Shown: positions 1-7,570 of the stretch, piece by piece | How positions within the stretch are numbered: position 1 is the first letter of the stretch | How the letters are laid out: each line of letters starts with the position of its first letter | DNA from: an uncultured Spirochaetaceae bacterium | Lineage (GTDB): Bacteria; Spirochaetota; Spirochaetia; Treponematales; Treponemataceae | Assembly (NCBI GenBank): GCA_902799665.1 | Contig: CADCBK010000004.1 | Coordinates: forward strand, 13,588 to 77,587 | Length of the DNA stretch: 64,000 nucleotides | Reading direction: 5' to 3' | Notes under the pieces: generated by a model | The model's database searches: none | Seen by the model: only the letters and a program-made list of their open reading frames with translations | What the model was told of the DNA's origin: nothing | Translations under genes and position numbers: made by a program

Positions 1-1700
1 TCTGCAAGGTTGTCGCCGCGGCTCTTGGCCAATGCTGCTCGGCGATCGACAACGATTTGCCCGACGATATAATAAAGCGCCGCGATCTTATGCAAAAGCG
101 CGACGCCATTCGGGCGATTCACCAGCCAAAAAATTTTGGCCAACTGGAAAGCGCGCGGCGGACTTTGATTTACCAAGAATTGTTCGACATGCAAAAAGCC
201 GTCTTGCAAAGAGCCTTGGAGCGAAAGGGCGCTCTTCCCGCCGCTCAAATCTCCGAGGCTTCAATTGATTCAACGCCTGCGCCTTCCGCGCCCCAAAAGA
301 ATTTTTCGCCCCGCCAAGCCGCGCTTTTGGACCGCCTTCCGTTCGCTTTGACAAAAGACCAAATGGCCGTGATAAATCAAATCAACGCCGACATAGACCG
401 CGGCTACGGCGAGCGGGCCAAGCTTTTGAAAGCCCAAAACCTTGGCGAGGCCCGAGCGCCTTGGACGATGCAGCGGCTTTTGCAAGGAGATGTCGGCTCT
501 GGAAAAACCTTGGTCGCGCTCTTCGCTTGCCTTCGCGCCGTTGATTGGGGCGGCCAATGCGCGATAATGGCGCCGACAGAAATTTTGGCCAAGCAGCACG
601 CGGAAACTATCGCAAGCCTTTTGGAAGCGGTTGGAGTGAAAGCGGCTTTTTTAAGCGGAACGATTTCCGCCGCCGCGCGCTCTCCGCTCTTAAAGGCGCT
701 AAAGGCGGGCGAGATAAACATTTTGGTCGGAACCCACGCCTTGTTCAGCAAAACTACAGTCTACAAGGACTTGCAGCTTGTTGTCGTTGACGAGCAGCAC
801 CGCTTTGGCGTGATGCAAAGGCAGGCGATTGTAGAAAAGGGAAGAAGCCTTGAAGGCCTTAACGCCGCGCCGCACCTTTTGATGATGAGCGCGACTCCGA
901 TTCCGCAAAGCCTCGCGCTGACCGTTTACGGCGACCTTGACGTAAGCGTCATAAAAAGCCTTCCGGCCGGCCGAAAGCCCATCACGACATACCTTGTCGC
1001 GCAAGGCCACGAGGCCAACGCCTACGCCGCCGTCGCCAAGGAATTGCAAAAAGGCCGGCAGGCGTATTTTGTGTATCCTGCGATTGGCGGCGGCAGTTCT
1101 GGCCTTGAAAGCGCTTCTGGCTTTGACGCGGCCAGTCTTGGCCTTGACAACGCTTCTGAAGAGGCCGGCTTAAAGTCCGCGACCGCCGCCTTTGAAAACC
1201 TTTCGCGCTCGGTCTTTCCAAACTATAAATGCGCCCTTCTTCATTCCCAAATTCCAGAAGATGAGCAGTCAAAAATATTGAACGATTTTCGCCAAAACAA
1301 AATTCAAATCCTTGCGGCCACGACTGTCGTCGAAGTCGGCGTTGACGTTCCCAACGCCACCTGCATGGTCATCGAGCAAGCCGACCGCTTTGGCCTGGCC
1401 CAGCTGCACCAATTGCGCGGACGCGTGGGCCGCGGCTCGGAGCAAAGTTACTGCTTTTTGATTTATTCCAAGAACATCAGCCAAAACGGAATCGAGCGAA
1501 TGAAGATTTTGCGCCAAAGTACCGACGGCTTTTACATTGCCGAAGAAGACCTAAAGCTTCGCGGCCCCGGCCAAATAAACGGAACCGCCCAATCCGGCGC
1601 CCTGGAATTGGGAATCGCCGACCTCGCGCGCGACCGCGACTTGTTGATGCTGGCAAGATTAGACGCGCGCGACGAACTGGCCGCGGCATTCGGCGTTTAG
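1..1700 (+). CDS. recG: ATP-dependent DNA helicase RecG (5' end outside window)
   Basis: RecG remodels stalled replication forks and Holliday junctions in the cytoplasm. The frame is open to the left edge with no start, so the wedge domain is missing and only the helicase part is seen. Walker A GDVGSGKT lies at about nt 487-510, then the DEQH box, SATPIP, and the C-terminal VVEVGVDVP and QLRGRVGRG motifs, all in RecG order. A Ser/Ala/Gly-rich insert at about nt 1080-1190 (GGGSSGLESASG...) interrupts the second RecA-like lobe where the family normally has a short loop; it contains an imperfect 39-bp duplication. The stop lies 2 bp from the stop of the convergent downstream gene, with no terminator between them. 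Identity is secure. Confidence 0.95.
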   Translation, partial: CKVVAAALGQCCSAIDNDLPDDIIKRRDLMQKRDAIRAIHQPKNFGQLESARRTLIYQELFDMQKAVLQRALERKGALPAAQISEASIDSTPAPSAPQKNFSPRQAALLDRLPFALTKDQMAVINQINADIDRGYGERAKLLKAQNLGEARAPWTMQRLLQGDVGSGKTLVALFACLRAVDWGGQCAIMAPTEILAKQHAETIASLLEAVGVKAAFLSGTISAAARSPLLKALKAGEINILVGTHALFSKTTVYKDLQLVVVDEQHRFGVMQRQAIVEKGRSLEGLNAAPHLLMMSATPIPQSLALTVYGDLDVSVIKSLPAGRKPITTYLVAQGHEANAYAAVAKELQKGRQAYFVYPAIGGGSSGLESASGFDAASLGLDNASEEAGLKSATAAFENLSRSVFPNYKCALLHSQIPEDEQSKILNDFRQNKIQILAATTVVEVGVDVPNATCMVIEQADRFGLAQLHQLRGRVGRGSEQSYCFLIYSKNISQNGIERMKILRQSTDGFYIAEEDLKLRGPGQINGTAQSGALELGIADLARDRDLLMLARLDARDELAAAFGV

Positions 1701-1702
1701 AA

Positions 1703-2299
1703 TCACTTAATATAGCCTGAGTCTTCCAAGTACTTGCGCCGCGTCATCACAAGGCTGATGAGTTCCTGATACATGTTGTAGTCGATTTCAAGCGCGATGG
1801 GAAAGATGAAAAATTCCGTCTCGTCGCAATAGCGCTCGATGAACTTGGGGTCGGTCACGTAGCCCAAGCTTATCATGTTGGATATGCGGTCGGCGGTTTT
1901 AAGGATTTTGGCCTTTTGGCTTCCTTCGTTTATGATGCGGCGCAAAAAGGCGGGCTTGTCCTCTTCCTTGCGGCGGGTAACTTCCAGCACAAGGCGGTAA
2001 ACGTCCTCGCCCTCTTCGTCAACGTTGATGATGCTGTTGGTGTCAAAGCCCGGAATGTCTTCCACAACGTCGTGAATGCAGGAGGCCTTTAGGAGCACGC
2101 TGTCGATGTAGCCGTAGTCGATTAAAATCGTCATCGTGTCCAGCTGGTGGCGGAACATGTTTCCGCCCGCGCGCCTCTGCTTTCCGATAAGGGCGGTGGC
2201 AAGCTGCATGTAGGGGGCGAGGTAAATGTCCCGAAGCGTAAGCATGGCCTTTTGCTCCATCGCGCCGCTTCTGTTCACTTGCATTTCATACTTAGACAT
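1703..2299 (-). CDS. small HD-domain protein, likely alarmone (ppGpp) hydrolase
   Basis: This 198-residue protein has the layout of the hydrolase half of RelA/SpoT and of MESH1-type small alarmone hydrolases. RAGGNMFRHQLDT supplies the first His, IHDVVED the HD motif, VYRLVLEVTRR the evT region, and ILKTADRISNM the KxADRxxN motif. No synthetase, TGS or ACT domain follows. It starts 27 bp after valS on the same strand, so it is probably co-transcribed with that tRNA synthetase gene; uncharged tRNA is the classic trigger of alarmone synthesis, which makes the pairing suggestive. The function is inferred from motifs, and another nucleotide pyrophosphohydrolase substrate is possible. Confidence 0.72.
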   Translation of the reverse strand: MSKYEMQVNRSGAMEQKAMLTLRDIYLAPYMQLATALIGKQRRAGGNMFRHQLDTMTILIDYGYIDSVLLKASCIHDVVEDIPGFDTNSIINVDEEGEDVYRLVLEVTRRKEEDKPAFLRRIINEGSQKAKILKTADRISNMISLGYVTDPKFIERYCDETEFFIFPIALEIDYNMYQELISLVMTRRKYLEDSGYIK

Positions 2300-2326
2300 T
2301 CGCCGCCTCCTTTTGCCCTTCGCGCC

Positions 2327-5083
2327 TTAAAGGCTTTGCAGGTAAGACTTAAGCTTTTCGATGCGGCTTTGCGCCTCGGCCAGCTTTTTCTTTTCTTCCT
2401 CGACCAATTCGGCGGGCGCGTGCTGGGCAAAGTTTCCGCCAAGCTTGCGCTCCGAGTTTTGCGCGTATTTTGTCTGCGTCTCTATTTCCTTGTTGAACTT
2501 GGCCTTTAGCGCCTCGATGTTTACGCTTTCGTCAACGATAAGGAAAGCCTCAAAGCCGCTTCCAACCGTTCCAATCGCGCGCGCGGGCTTTGCTTCCACA
2601 AATTCAACTTGCTTCATTCCGGCGAGCAGCTCTATCATGTCGGTCTTTTCCTTGCAGACTTCGGCGGCGCTTCCCTTTTGGACAAGAATCGCCATGTTCA
2701 GTTTTGCCGCAGGATCAAGGCCGCATTCGGCGCGGAGCGCGCGGGTCTTTCCGATCAAGTCTTTTAACGCGTCAAAGCGCTCTTCGATCGCGGCGTTCTT
2801 TCGCGAGTCGTTCGCTTCGGGGTAGGGCGCGTCGATAAGAAGGCCCTTGTATTCGCTGTTGGAGGCGACCTTTTGCGCGCCGGCCTTCTTTCTGTTTTCG
2901 GCGATCTCGGCCATCGGAAGCTTTGAGTAAATTTCTTCTGTGACGAACGGAAGGAAGGGGTGCAGCAAGCGCAAGTTCTCTTCCAAGATGTTCATCAAGA
3001 CCGAAGCTTGTCTGTCCTTTTCGTGGTCGTCGCCGTTCTTAAAGTTGAGCTTTGTCGCCTCGACATACCAGTCGCAGAACTCGTTCCAGAAATATTCCAT
3101 CAAGGCGCTGGCCGCGTCGTTGTAACGGTAGCCTTCAAGCGCCGCGCGCGAAAGCCGGGCCGCGTTGTCCAAGCGCGCGTAAATCCACTTGTCAAGCTCG
3201 GTCAAATCCGCGTCGGTGACGGGAATCAAGTTGCGGCCTTCCAAGTTGCCCAAAAGGTAGCGGCTCGCGTTCCAAACCTTGTTGCAAAAGCGGCTTCCCA
3301 ACTTGAACGAGTCTTTGTCAATCAAAATGTCTTGGCCTTGCGCGCACATAAAGCCCAAAGTGAACTTGAGCGCGTCGGCTCCGTACATGTCGATGATTTC
3401 TAGCGGGTCCATTCCGTTCCCCAAAGACTTTGACATCTTGCGGCCCTGCTTGTCGCGAACCAAGCCGTGAATGTAAATGTCGTGGAAAGGCGCCTTGCCG
3501 GTGAACTCAAGTCCGGCCATAATCATTCGGCTTACCCAGAAGAAAATGATGTCGTATGCGGTTACAAGCGCTGTTGTCGGATAGAATGTTTCAAGGTCCT
3601 TTGTCTTTTCCGGCCAGCCCAAAGTGCTAAAGGGCCAAAGCCAAGAACTGAACCAAGTGTCCAAAACGTCTTCGTCTTGCTTAAGCTCGTCCGCGCCGGC
3701 GCCGCACTTGGGGCACTTAGAAGGATCTTCGCGGCTTACGATAAGCTCGCCGCACTTTTGGCAGTACCAAGCCGGAATGCGGTGGCCCCACCAAATCTGG
3801 CGGCTTACGCACCAGTCGCGGATGTTTTCCATCCAGCGAGCGTATGTGTTTTCCCACTTTTGCGGGAAAAATTGAATGTCTCCGTTTTTCCAAGCGGCGA
3901 GCGCCTTGTCGGCCATCGGCTTCATTTTTACAAACCACTGGTCGCTCAAATACGGCTCGACGATTGTCTTGCAGCGGTAGCAGTGGCCCACCGAGTGGAC
4001 CATCTTTTCTTCGCCCTTGAACAAGCCCGCTTCGGTCAAGTCTTCGATGACAAGCTTGCGCGCGGCTTCGGGCTTAAGGCCCTGGTATTTTTGCGGAACG
4101 TTTTCGTTGAGCCTGCCGTCGGGCGTGAGCAAGTTGACCACTTCCAAATTGTGGCGCTTTCCGACTTCCCAGTCGTTGGGGTCGTGGGCCGGAGTGATTT
4201 TTACCATTCCGGTTCCAAACTCTTTGTCAACGTATTCGTCGGCGATAATCGGAATCTCTTTTCCTGTAATCGGAAGCTTAAGCTTTTTTCCTACAAGCGC
4301 TGTGTAGCGCTCGTCTGTCGGATTCACCGCGACGGCTGTGTCGCCAAAGAAAGTTTCGGGGCGGGTTGTGGCCACCTCGATTTTTCCGCTTCCGTCGGCG
4401 TACTCGTAGTAGATGTGGTACATCGCGCCCTGCGTGTCTTCGTGGTCAACTTCGTCGTCGGCCAAGGCGGTTCCGCAGCGGGGGCACCAGTTGACCAAGC
4501 GCTTTCCGCGATACATCAAGCCGCGCTCGTAAAGGGTGACAAAAACGTCGCGCACGGCCTTGCTCAGGCCTTCGTCGTAGGTAAAGCGCTCGCGCTCCCA
4601 GTCGGTGGAGTTTCCAAGCTTTCTTTGCTGCTTTACGATTATGTCGTGGTGCTCTTCCTTGACTTTCCAAGTGCGCTCCAAAAAGGCCTCGCGTCCAAGG
4701 TCGTTGCGCGTCTTTCCTTCTTTTTTAAGCTGGCGCTCCACGACGTTCTGCGTCGCGATTCCGGCGTGGTCTGTTCCTGTAAGCCAAAGGGTGTTGTCGC
4801 CCTTCATGCGGTGGTAGCGGACGACGATGTCCTGCAAGGTGTTGTTAAGGCCGTGGCCCATGTGCAAGACGCCCGTTACGTTGGGCGGCGGAATCACCAC
4901 GGAATAAAGGGCCGGGCTTTTTTTGCCGTCCTTGCAGTCCGCGCATTTGCATTCCCATTCGGCGTGGACAGGGCTTGCCGCGTCGGAGGCCGGCTTAAAG
5001 CAGCCCTTGCTTTCCCAGTCCTTGTATATTCTGTCTTCAAAATCTTTTGGATTGTAGGCTTTTTCTAGTTCTATAGCTTTCAT
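2327..5083 (-). CDS. valS: valyl-tRNA synthetase
   Basis: ValS charges tRNA-Val and edits mis-activated Thr. The 918-residue class I enzyme is close to the usual length. The HIGH-type motif is HMGH in PPPNVTGVLHMGHGLN, the KMSKS loop is GRKMSKSLGN, and zinc-type Cys pairs (WCPRCG, CQKCGELI) are present. A C-terminal coiled coil (KFNKEIETQTKYAQNSERKL...) is the ValRS tRNA-binding arm. The start ATG is preceded by TTGACG-N17-TATAAT only 8 bp upstream, so the mRNA is probably leaderless and has no room for a T-box. The HD gene follows 27 bp downstream. Confidence 0.97.
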   Translation of the reverse strand: MKAIELEKAYNPKDFEDRIYKDWESKGCFKPASDAASPVHAEWECKCADCKDGKKSPALYSVVIPPPNVTGVLHMGHGLNNTLQDIVVRYHRMKGDNTLWLTGTDHAGIATQNVVERQLKKEGKTRNDLGREAFLERTWKVKEEHHDIIVKQQRKLGNSTDWERERFTYDEGLSKAVRDVFVTLYERGLMYRGKRLVNWCPRCGTALADDEVDHEDTQGAMYHIYYEYADGSGKIEVATTRPETFFGDTAVAVNPTDERYTALVGKKLKLPITGKEIPIIADEYVDKEFGTGMVKITPAHDPNDWEVGKRHNLEVVNLLTPDGRLNENVPQKYQGLKPEAARKLVIEDLTEAGLFKGEEKMVHSVGHCYRCKTIVEPYLSDQWFVKMKPMADKALAAWKNGDIQFFPQKWENTYARWMENIRDWCVSRQIWWGHRIPAWYCQKCGELIVSREDPSKCPKCGAGADELKQDEDVLDTWFSSWLWPFSTLGWPEKTKDLETFYPTTALVTAYDIIFFWVSRMIMAGLEFTGKAPFHDIYIHGLVRDKQGRKMSKSLGNGMDPLEIIDMYGADALKFTLGFMCAQGQDILIDKDSFKLGSRFCNKVWNASRYLLGNLEGRNLIPVTDADLTELDKWIYARLDNAARLSRAALEGYRYNDAASALMEYFWNEFCDWYVEATKLNFKNGDDHEKDRQASVLMNILEENLRLLHPFLPFVTEEIYSKLPMAEIAENRKKAGAQKVASNSEYKGLLIDAPYPEANDSRKNAAIEERFDALKDLIGKTRALRAECGLDPAAKLNMAILVQKGSAAEVCKEKTDMIELLAGMKQVEFVEAKPARAIGTVGSGFEAFLIVDESVNIEALKAKFNKEIETQTKYAQNSERKLGGNFAQHAPAELVEEEKKKLAEAQSRIEKLKSYLQSL

Positions 5084-5091
5084 AGCAGACC

Positions 5092-5120
5092 ATTATATTG
5101 AATTTTTGCGCGAGCGTCAA
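5092..5120 (-). promoter_or_regulatory. valS promoter, leaderless type
   Basis: On the minus strand TTGACG (5120-5115), a 17-bp spacer and TATAAT (5097-5092). The valS ATG begins 8 bp after the -10 box, so transcription should start at or next to the start codon. No Shine-Dalgarno sequence fits in between. Confidence 0.75.
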
Positions 5121-5141
5121 TTTGCCGCGCTTGCGCGAAAT

Positions 5142-5187
5142 CCGCTCGAACTTACAATTATGGTCTTGCGTTCAAAAACACGAGCGG
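5142..5187. repeat. 46-bp dispersed element, copy A
   Basis: The element is bounded by the inverted repeat CCGCTCG/CGAGCGG. It matches the element at 25421-25466 at 38 of 46 positions with no gaps. The best conserved core is GTCTTGC followed by TTCAA. It lies 21 bp upstream of the valS promoter, in the gap between valS and a lipoprotein gene. Function is unknown. Confidence 0.6.
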
Positions 5188-5243
5188 TGAATTGTTCAAT
5201 TGATTTTTTTTGTTGGGCGAGGCGGCGCTTGGTTTACGGGAAT

Positions 5244-5275
5244 AAAAAAGCCGCCCCAAGCGGAGCGGCCTTAAG
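5244..5275 (-). terminator. intrinsic terminator of the lipoprotein gene
   Basis: On the minus strand GCCGCTCC, a GCTT loop and GGGGCGGC (5269-5250) form an 8-bp stem with one T-G pair, followed directly by TTTTTT. It lies about 40 bp downstream of the lipoprotein stop codon and ahead of the 46-bp element and valS promoter. Confidence 0.8.
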
Positions 5276-5315
5276 GCTGCCGGAACAAGGCCGGCGAATT
5301 GCCTTTTGTTTGTTT

Positions 5316-6554
5316 TTAGTACTCTACGTACTCGTGGACTACGCCGCCGTCGCAATAGAGCGCGTCTTGGTCGTCCGCGTCAACTGAGGCCGGAACATTC
5401 CAGTCGCCTACATAGTCGTTGTGAGAGTCGTCTGTGTCCACTGTGTTGGAGCCAAGCTTGTTGTTGCAAGTGTAGAATGAAGCGACGGGCTTTGTTCCAT
5501 AGGGAGCGAATCCGTAAACCAAAACTCCGCCCTTGAGGTTTGAGTCCTTTGTCTTTTTGTCAACATGGGTCCAGTTGAGATAGTCCTTTATGTAGCCTGT
5601 GTCTCCTGTCTTTGCGGCAGTCTCGCCGCAAACGCCCACAGTTGTTTTTTTTGCGAAAGTCGTTCTCCATGACTTTTTGAAGGCGCTTGGGGAGAAATCC
5701 TGGGCTGTTTCGCCTACAGTGTAGCTGACTTTTCCGATGTCAACTGTGTAAACGCCCTTTTCCTTTTGCTTTACGTTTACGCCGATGATGATGTTTCCGT
5801 CGTTGTCTAAGTAGTAGCCGTTGTCCTTTGTCAAATTTATCTTACATGTCGCTCCTGCAACCGGATTATAAAGAGTGTCAAGCCATGTTCCAACGGTTTT
5901 AAGAGTGTAGTCCTTGTCTTTGTCGGCAGGGCCATTCGCGTTGGTTACATAAGATTTTGTCTCTTGGATGTAGTTGGAACCAAGGGCGGACGCGTTCGGG
6001 TGGCTTGAGTAAATGCCTTCCTTGTATTTTTTGACGCCGGAATAGCGCTCAAAGTAGCATGTCACTGAATCGACTGCATTTCCATTGAATTTGGGCTTGA
6101 AGCTTAAAAAGAAGAAATCGTAGGTTTTTTTGCCGGCTTCTTTTTCATACTCGTAAAAGTCAAAAAGCATTCCTGCTCCGGCTTGTCGGCTTCCGTCCGC
6201 GTTTTTCCATGTTCCGTTTTTTAAGTCAAGGAAAATGTTTGTTCTAAAGCCTTCTGTGTTGTTGAAGCCGGCAGAGATTTCCTTAAAGAAGCGCTTTCCT
6301 GTTTTTGAAAGTTTAAGCTCTTCCTCTCCTGTGGCATCGTCCGCGATTATCGTGTCTGTTGCGTCCGGGTTGTTTGAATCTGTGATGGCTTTTTGGCCAA
6401 CCTTGATGTTGTCGCCGGTGGCGTCGACTGTCATTGTGATGGCCCATTTGTTTCCGGAAGTGTCTCCGTCTCCGGAATTGTCCTTGCAAGAAGCGAAAGC
6501 GAAAAGGCCCGCTCCAACTACGCAAAGAATCGCTAATGTCTTTGTGATTTTCAT
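5316..6554 (-). CDS. secreted lipoprotein of unknown function
   Basis: The 412-residue product begins MKITKTLAILCVVGAG and has the lipobox FASC followed by an Asp/Gly/Ser-rich linker, typical of a spirochaete lipoprotein. I chose the ATG at 6554 because GGAGGA sits just upstream; an in-frame upstream extension lacks a signal peptide. The mature part is rich in Thr, Lys, Asp and aromatics with recurring strand-like segments, but I recognise no domain. It is a single gene ending at a clear terminator. An export role at the envelope is inferred from the lipobox only. Confidence 0.75.
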   Translation of the reverse strand: MKITKTLAILCVVGAGLFAFASCKDNSGDGDTSGNKWAITMTVDATGDNIKVGQKAITDSNNPDATDTIIADDATGEEELKLSKTGKRFFKEISAGFNNTEGFRTNIFLDLKNGTWKNADGSRQAGAGMLFDFYEYEKEAGKKTYDFFFLSFKPKFNGNAVDSVTCYFERYSGVKKYKEGIYSSHPNASALGSNYIQETKSYVTNANGPADKDKDYTLKTVGTWLDTLYNPVAGATCKINLTKDNGYYLDNDGNIIIGVNVKQKEKGVYTVDIGKVSYTVGETAQDFSPSAFKKSWRTTFAKKTTVGVCGETAAKTGDTGYIKDYLNWTHVDKKTKDSNLKGGVLVYGFAPYGTKPVASFYTCNNKLGSNTVDTDDSHNDYVGDWNVPASVDADDQDALYCDGGVVHEYVEY

Positions 6555-6620
6555 AACCTTCCTCCAATAGTTAGGGATATGTAAAATAATGTATTGGTAT
6601 TCCCGCAAAATGTCAAGGAC

Positions 6621-6740
6621 GCGGCGAAGCTCTGGAAAAAGTTAAGGTCTTGCAAGCAAAAATGCGGGCGTTTTTCTCCATCAACAACCATCTTCATAAC
6701 TTCCAGTTTCTTCTCATCCAAGTAATTCACCTCTTAATTA
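6621..6740 (-). pseudogene. remnant of a transposase N-terminus
   Basis: On the minus strand, starting near 6735, the frame reads NYLDEKKLEVMKMVVDGEKRPHF before losing similarity. From memory this resembles the helical N-terminus (EKxxYEVIKKLV) of IS1202/ISNCY-type transposases. Only about 25 residues are recognisable and there is no catalytic domain. Two direct repeats that could be transposase-binding ends lie next to it (6746-6789). The call is tentative. Confidence 0.35.
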
Positions 6741-6745
6741 TAAGG

Positions 6746-6789
6746 GACAAAATCCCTTACGAACCCCTTGGACAAAATCGCTTACGAAT
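6746..6789. repeat. direct repeats at a possible IS end
   Basis: Two 19-bp copies of GGACAAAATCnCTTACGAA (6746-6764 and 6771-6789) differ at one base and are spaced 25 bp apart. They flank the transposase-like remnant and precede the toxin promoter. Apart from these and the remnant, the gene-free stretch from 6555 to 6822 shows nothing I can name. Confidence 0.55.
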
Positions 6790-6822
6790 TAATTTCCAAA
6801 TAAAATCTTGTAGAATAAAAAC

Positions 6823-6851
6823 TTGACAAAACAATGTGTTTACTATATATT
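6823..6851 (+). promoter_or_regulatory. promoter of the holin-like toxin
   Basis: TTGACA (6823-6828), a 17-bp spacer and TATATT (6846-6851). This is nearly consensus and predicts a transcript starting around 6858, giving the toxin ORF a leader of about 60 nt that includes the Shine-Dalgarno-masking hairpin. Confidence 0.75.
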
Positions 6852-6880
6852 TGTTTTGGAGCGCCATGGCATGGCAGGCC

Positions 6881-6907
6881 GTCTCCTAATTCTGAATTTT
6901 AGGAGGC
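6881..6907 (+). promoter_or_regulatory. hairpin masking the toxin ribosome-binding site
   Basis: CTCCTAA (6883-6889) pairs with TTAGGAG (6899-6905), with possible extension by G-C and T-G pairs at the base. The second arm is the AGGAGG Shine-Dalgarno of the downstream ORF. Such masking of the ribosome-binding site is common in type I toxin mRNAs. Confidence 0.6.
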
Positions 6908-6916
6908 CCACGGAAC

Positions 6917-7009
6917 ATGACAAGTTACGAGTTTGCGATGTTGACAATCGCCGCTCTTTCTTTAATTGTGAATGTGGTCGCTCTCTTCAACCAACGGAAG
7001 AAGAAGTGA
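6917..7009 (+). CDS. 30-residue holin-like membrane toxin (candidate type I toxin)
   Basis: The 30-residue product begins MTSYEFAMLTIAALS, has one hydrophobic helix (about residues 7-24) and ends in basic QRKKK. This matches the pattern of the putative holin-like or TxpA/Fst-like type I toxins: short acidic N-terminus, single membrane span, Lys tail. A strong AGGAGG lies 10 bp before the ATG but is sequestered in a hairpin. The gene has a near-consensus promoter, and a converging minus-strand promoter with a shared terminator hairpin lies just downstream. Expected action is membrane depolarisation when unrepressed. The family assignment rests on pattern and length only. Confidence 0.65.
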   Translation: MTSYEFAMLTIAALSLIVNVVALFNQRKKK

Positions 7010-7011
7010 AA

Positions 7012-7098
7012 AGAAAAAGCCTGCCCCAGCGTCTAACTCCGGCAGGCTTTTGAAATAAACTGCAAGGAGGCGGCCGCATCGCTGTGGCGTTCCTCTTA
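7012..7098 (-). ncRNA. candidate antisense antitoxin RNA
   Basis: The predicted RNA starts near 7098, about 7 bp after the minus-strand TATTAT box, and ends at the shared terminator, giving about 85 nt. It is complementary to the 3' end of the toxin mRNA, the arrangement used by type I antitoxin RNAs. Ends are inferred from promoter and terminator positions, not measured. Confidence 0.5.
7015..7051. terminator. bidirectional terminator shared by toxin mRNA and antisense RNA
   Basis: AAAAGCCTGCC (7015-7025) and GGCAGGCTTTT (7041-7051) form a perfect 11-bp stem with T-runs on both strands. It lies 5 bp after the toxin stop codon and can end transcripts from either side, so the two RNAs would be complementary through this hairpin. 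Confidence 0.8.
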
Positions 7099-7104
7099 TT
7101 TTAA

Positions 7105-7133
7105 ATAATAACTTATCCATAAATTTTTGTCAA
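7105..7133 (-). promoter_or_regulatory. antisense promoter facing the toxin gene
   Basis: On the minus strand TTGACA (7133-7128), a 17-bp spacer and TATTAT (7110-7105). This is close to perfect consensus. No ORF follows it before the bidirectional terminator, so it should make a short non-coding RNA. Confidence 0.75.
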
Positions 7134-7174
7134 GGAATTTTTTTGCAGTGTGTTTGTCACGCTGCATGTGGAAC

Positions 7175-7495
7175 TTATTGTCCGGCCCAATCTTGAAGGG
7201 TGTCGCTAAGAATGTCTTGGACGCTTTGGATGGCGGCCGCTTTTAGGTCTTTTAGTGTGTCAGATTTTATCGGGAGTTTTTGCGGAAGAAAGAGTTTATA
7301 GGGCGCGATTTTTAGCGCGCTTGTGAGCTTGGAAAGCGTCTTGTCGCTGGGCCACAGGCGCAAGCCCTCAATTGAGTTCATCGTCTGCTCCGAGATTCCC
7401 GCCTTTTCCGCCAGTTCAAACTGCGACCATCCCCTTTCTTTGCGGAACTTTTTAAGGTTTTGGCTCAACAGCTCTTTTAATTCTTGAGATTCCAT
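7175..7495 (-). CDS. XRE-family helix-turn-helix regulator
   Basis: This 106-residue protein has an N-terminal Cro/C1-type HTH (residues about 10-65: LKKFRKERGWSQFELAEKAGISEQTMNSIE) and a short helical C-terminus probably used for dimerisation. TATAAT lies 6 bp before the ATG and no Shine-Dalgarno is visible, so a leaderless mRNA is likely. The gene ends about 40 bp upstream of the antisense RNA promoter and points the same way. It could regulate the neighbouring island genes, but no operator was identified. Confidence 0.8.
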   Translation of the reverse strand: MESQELKELLSQNLKKFRKERGWSQFELAEKAGISEQTMNSIEGLRLWPSDKTLSKLTSALKIAPYKLFLPQKLPIKSDTLKDLKAAAIQSVQDILSDTLQDWAGQ

Positions 7496-7570
7496 TCTTT
7501 GATTATAGTTTGCCTTGTTTTGTTGAAAAAAGAAACTTATTTTTAATACAAGTTGCCGTAAAATTCATTA

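Noticed and set aside
3467..5068. 533-codon open frame opposite valS
   Set aside because: It is fully antisense to an unmistakable valS. Its translation is Val/Ala/Leu-rich without domains, as expected from GC-rich shadow frames.
5084..5315. T-box riboswitch upstream of valS (and likewise alaS at 34765)
   Set aside because: The -10 box ends 8-9 bp before the ATG in both cases, leaving no leader RNA for a T-box.
6823..7053. 76-codon open frame starting at TTG over the toxin locus
   Set aside because: Its start codon is the -35 box of a clear promoter and its end lies in the terminator; the 30-codon ORF in another frame has the ribosome-binding site and toxin-like features.
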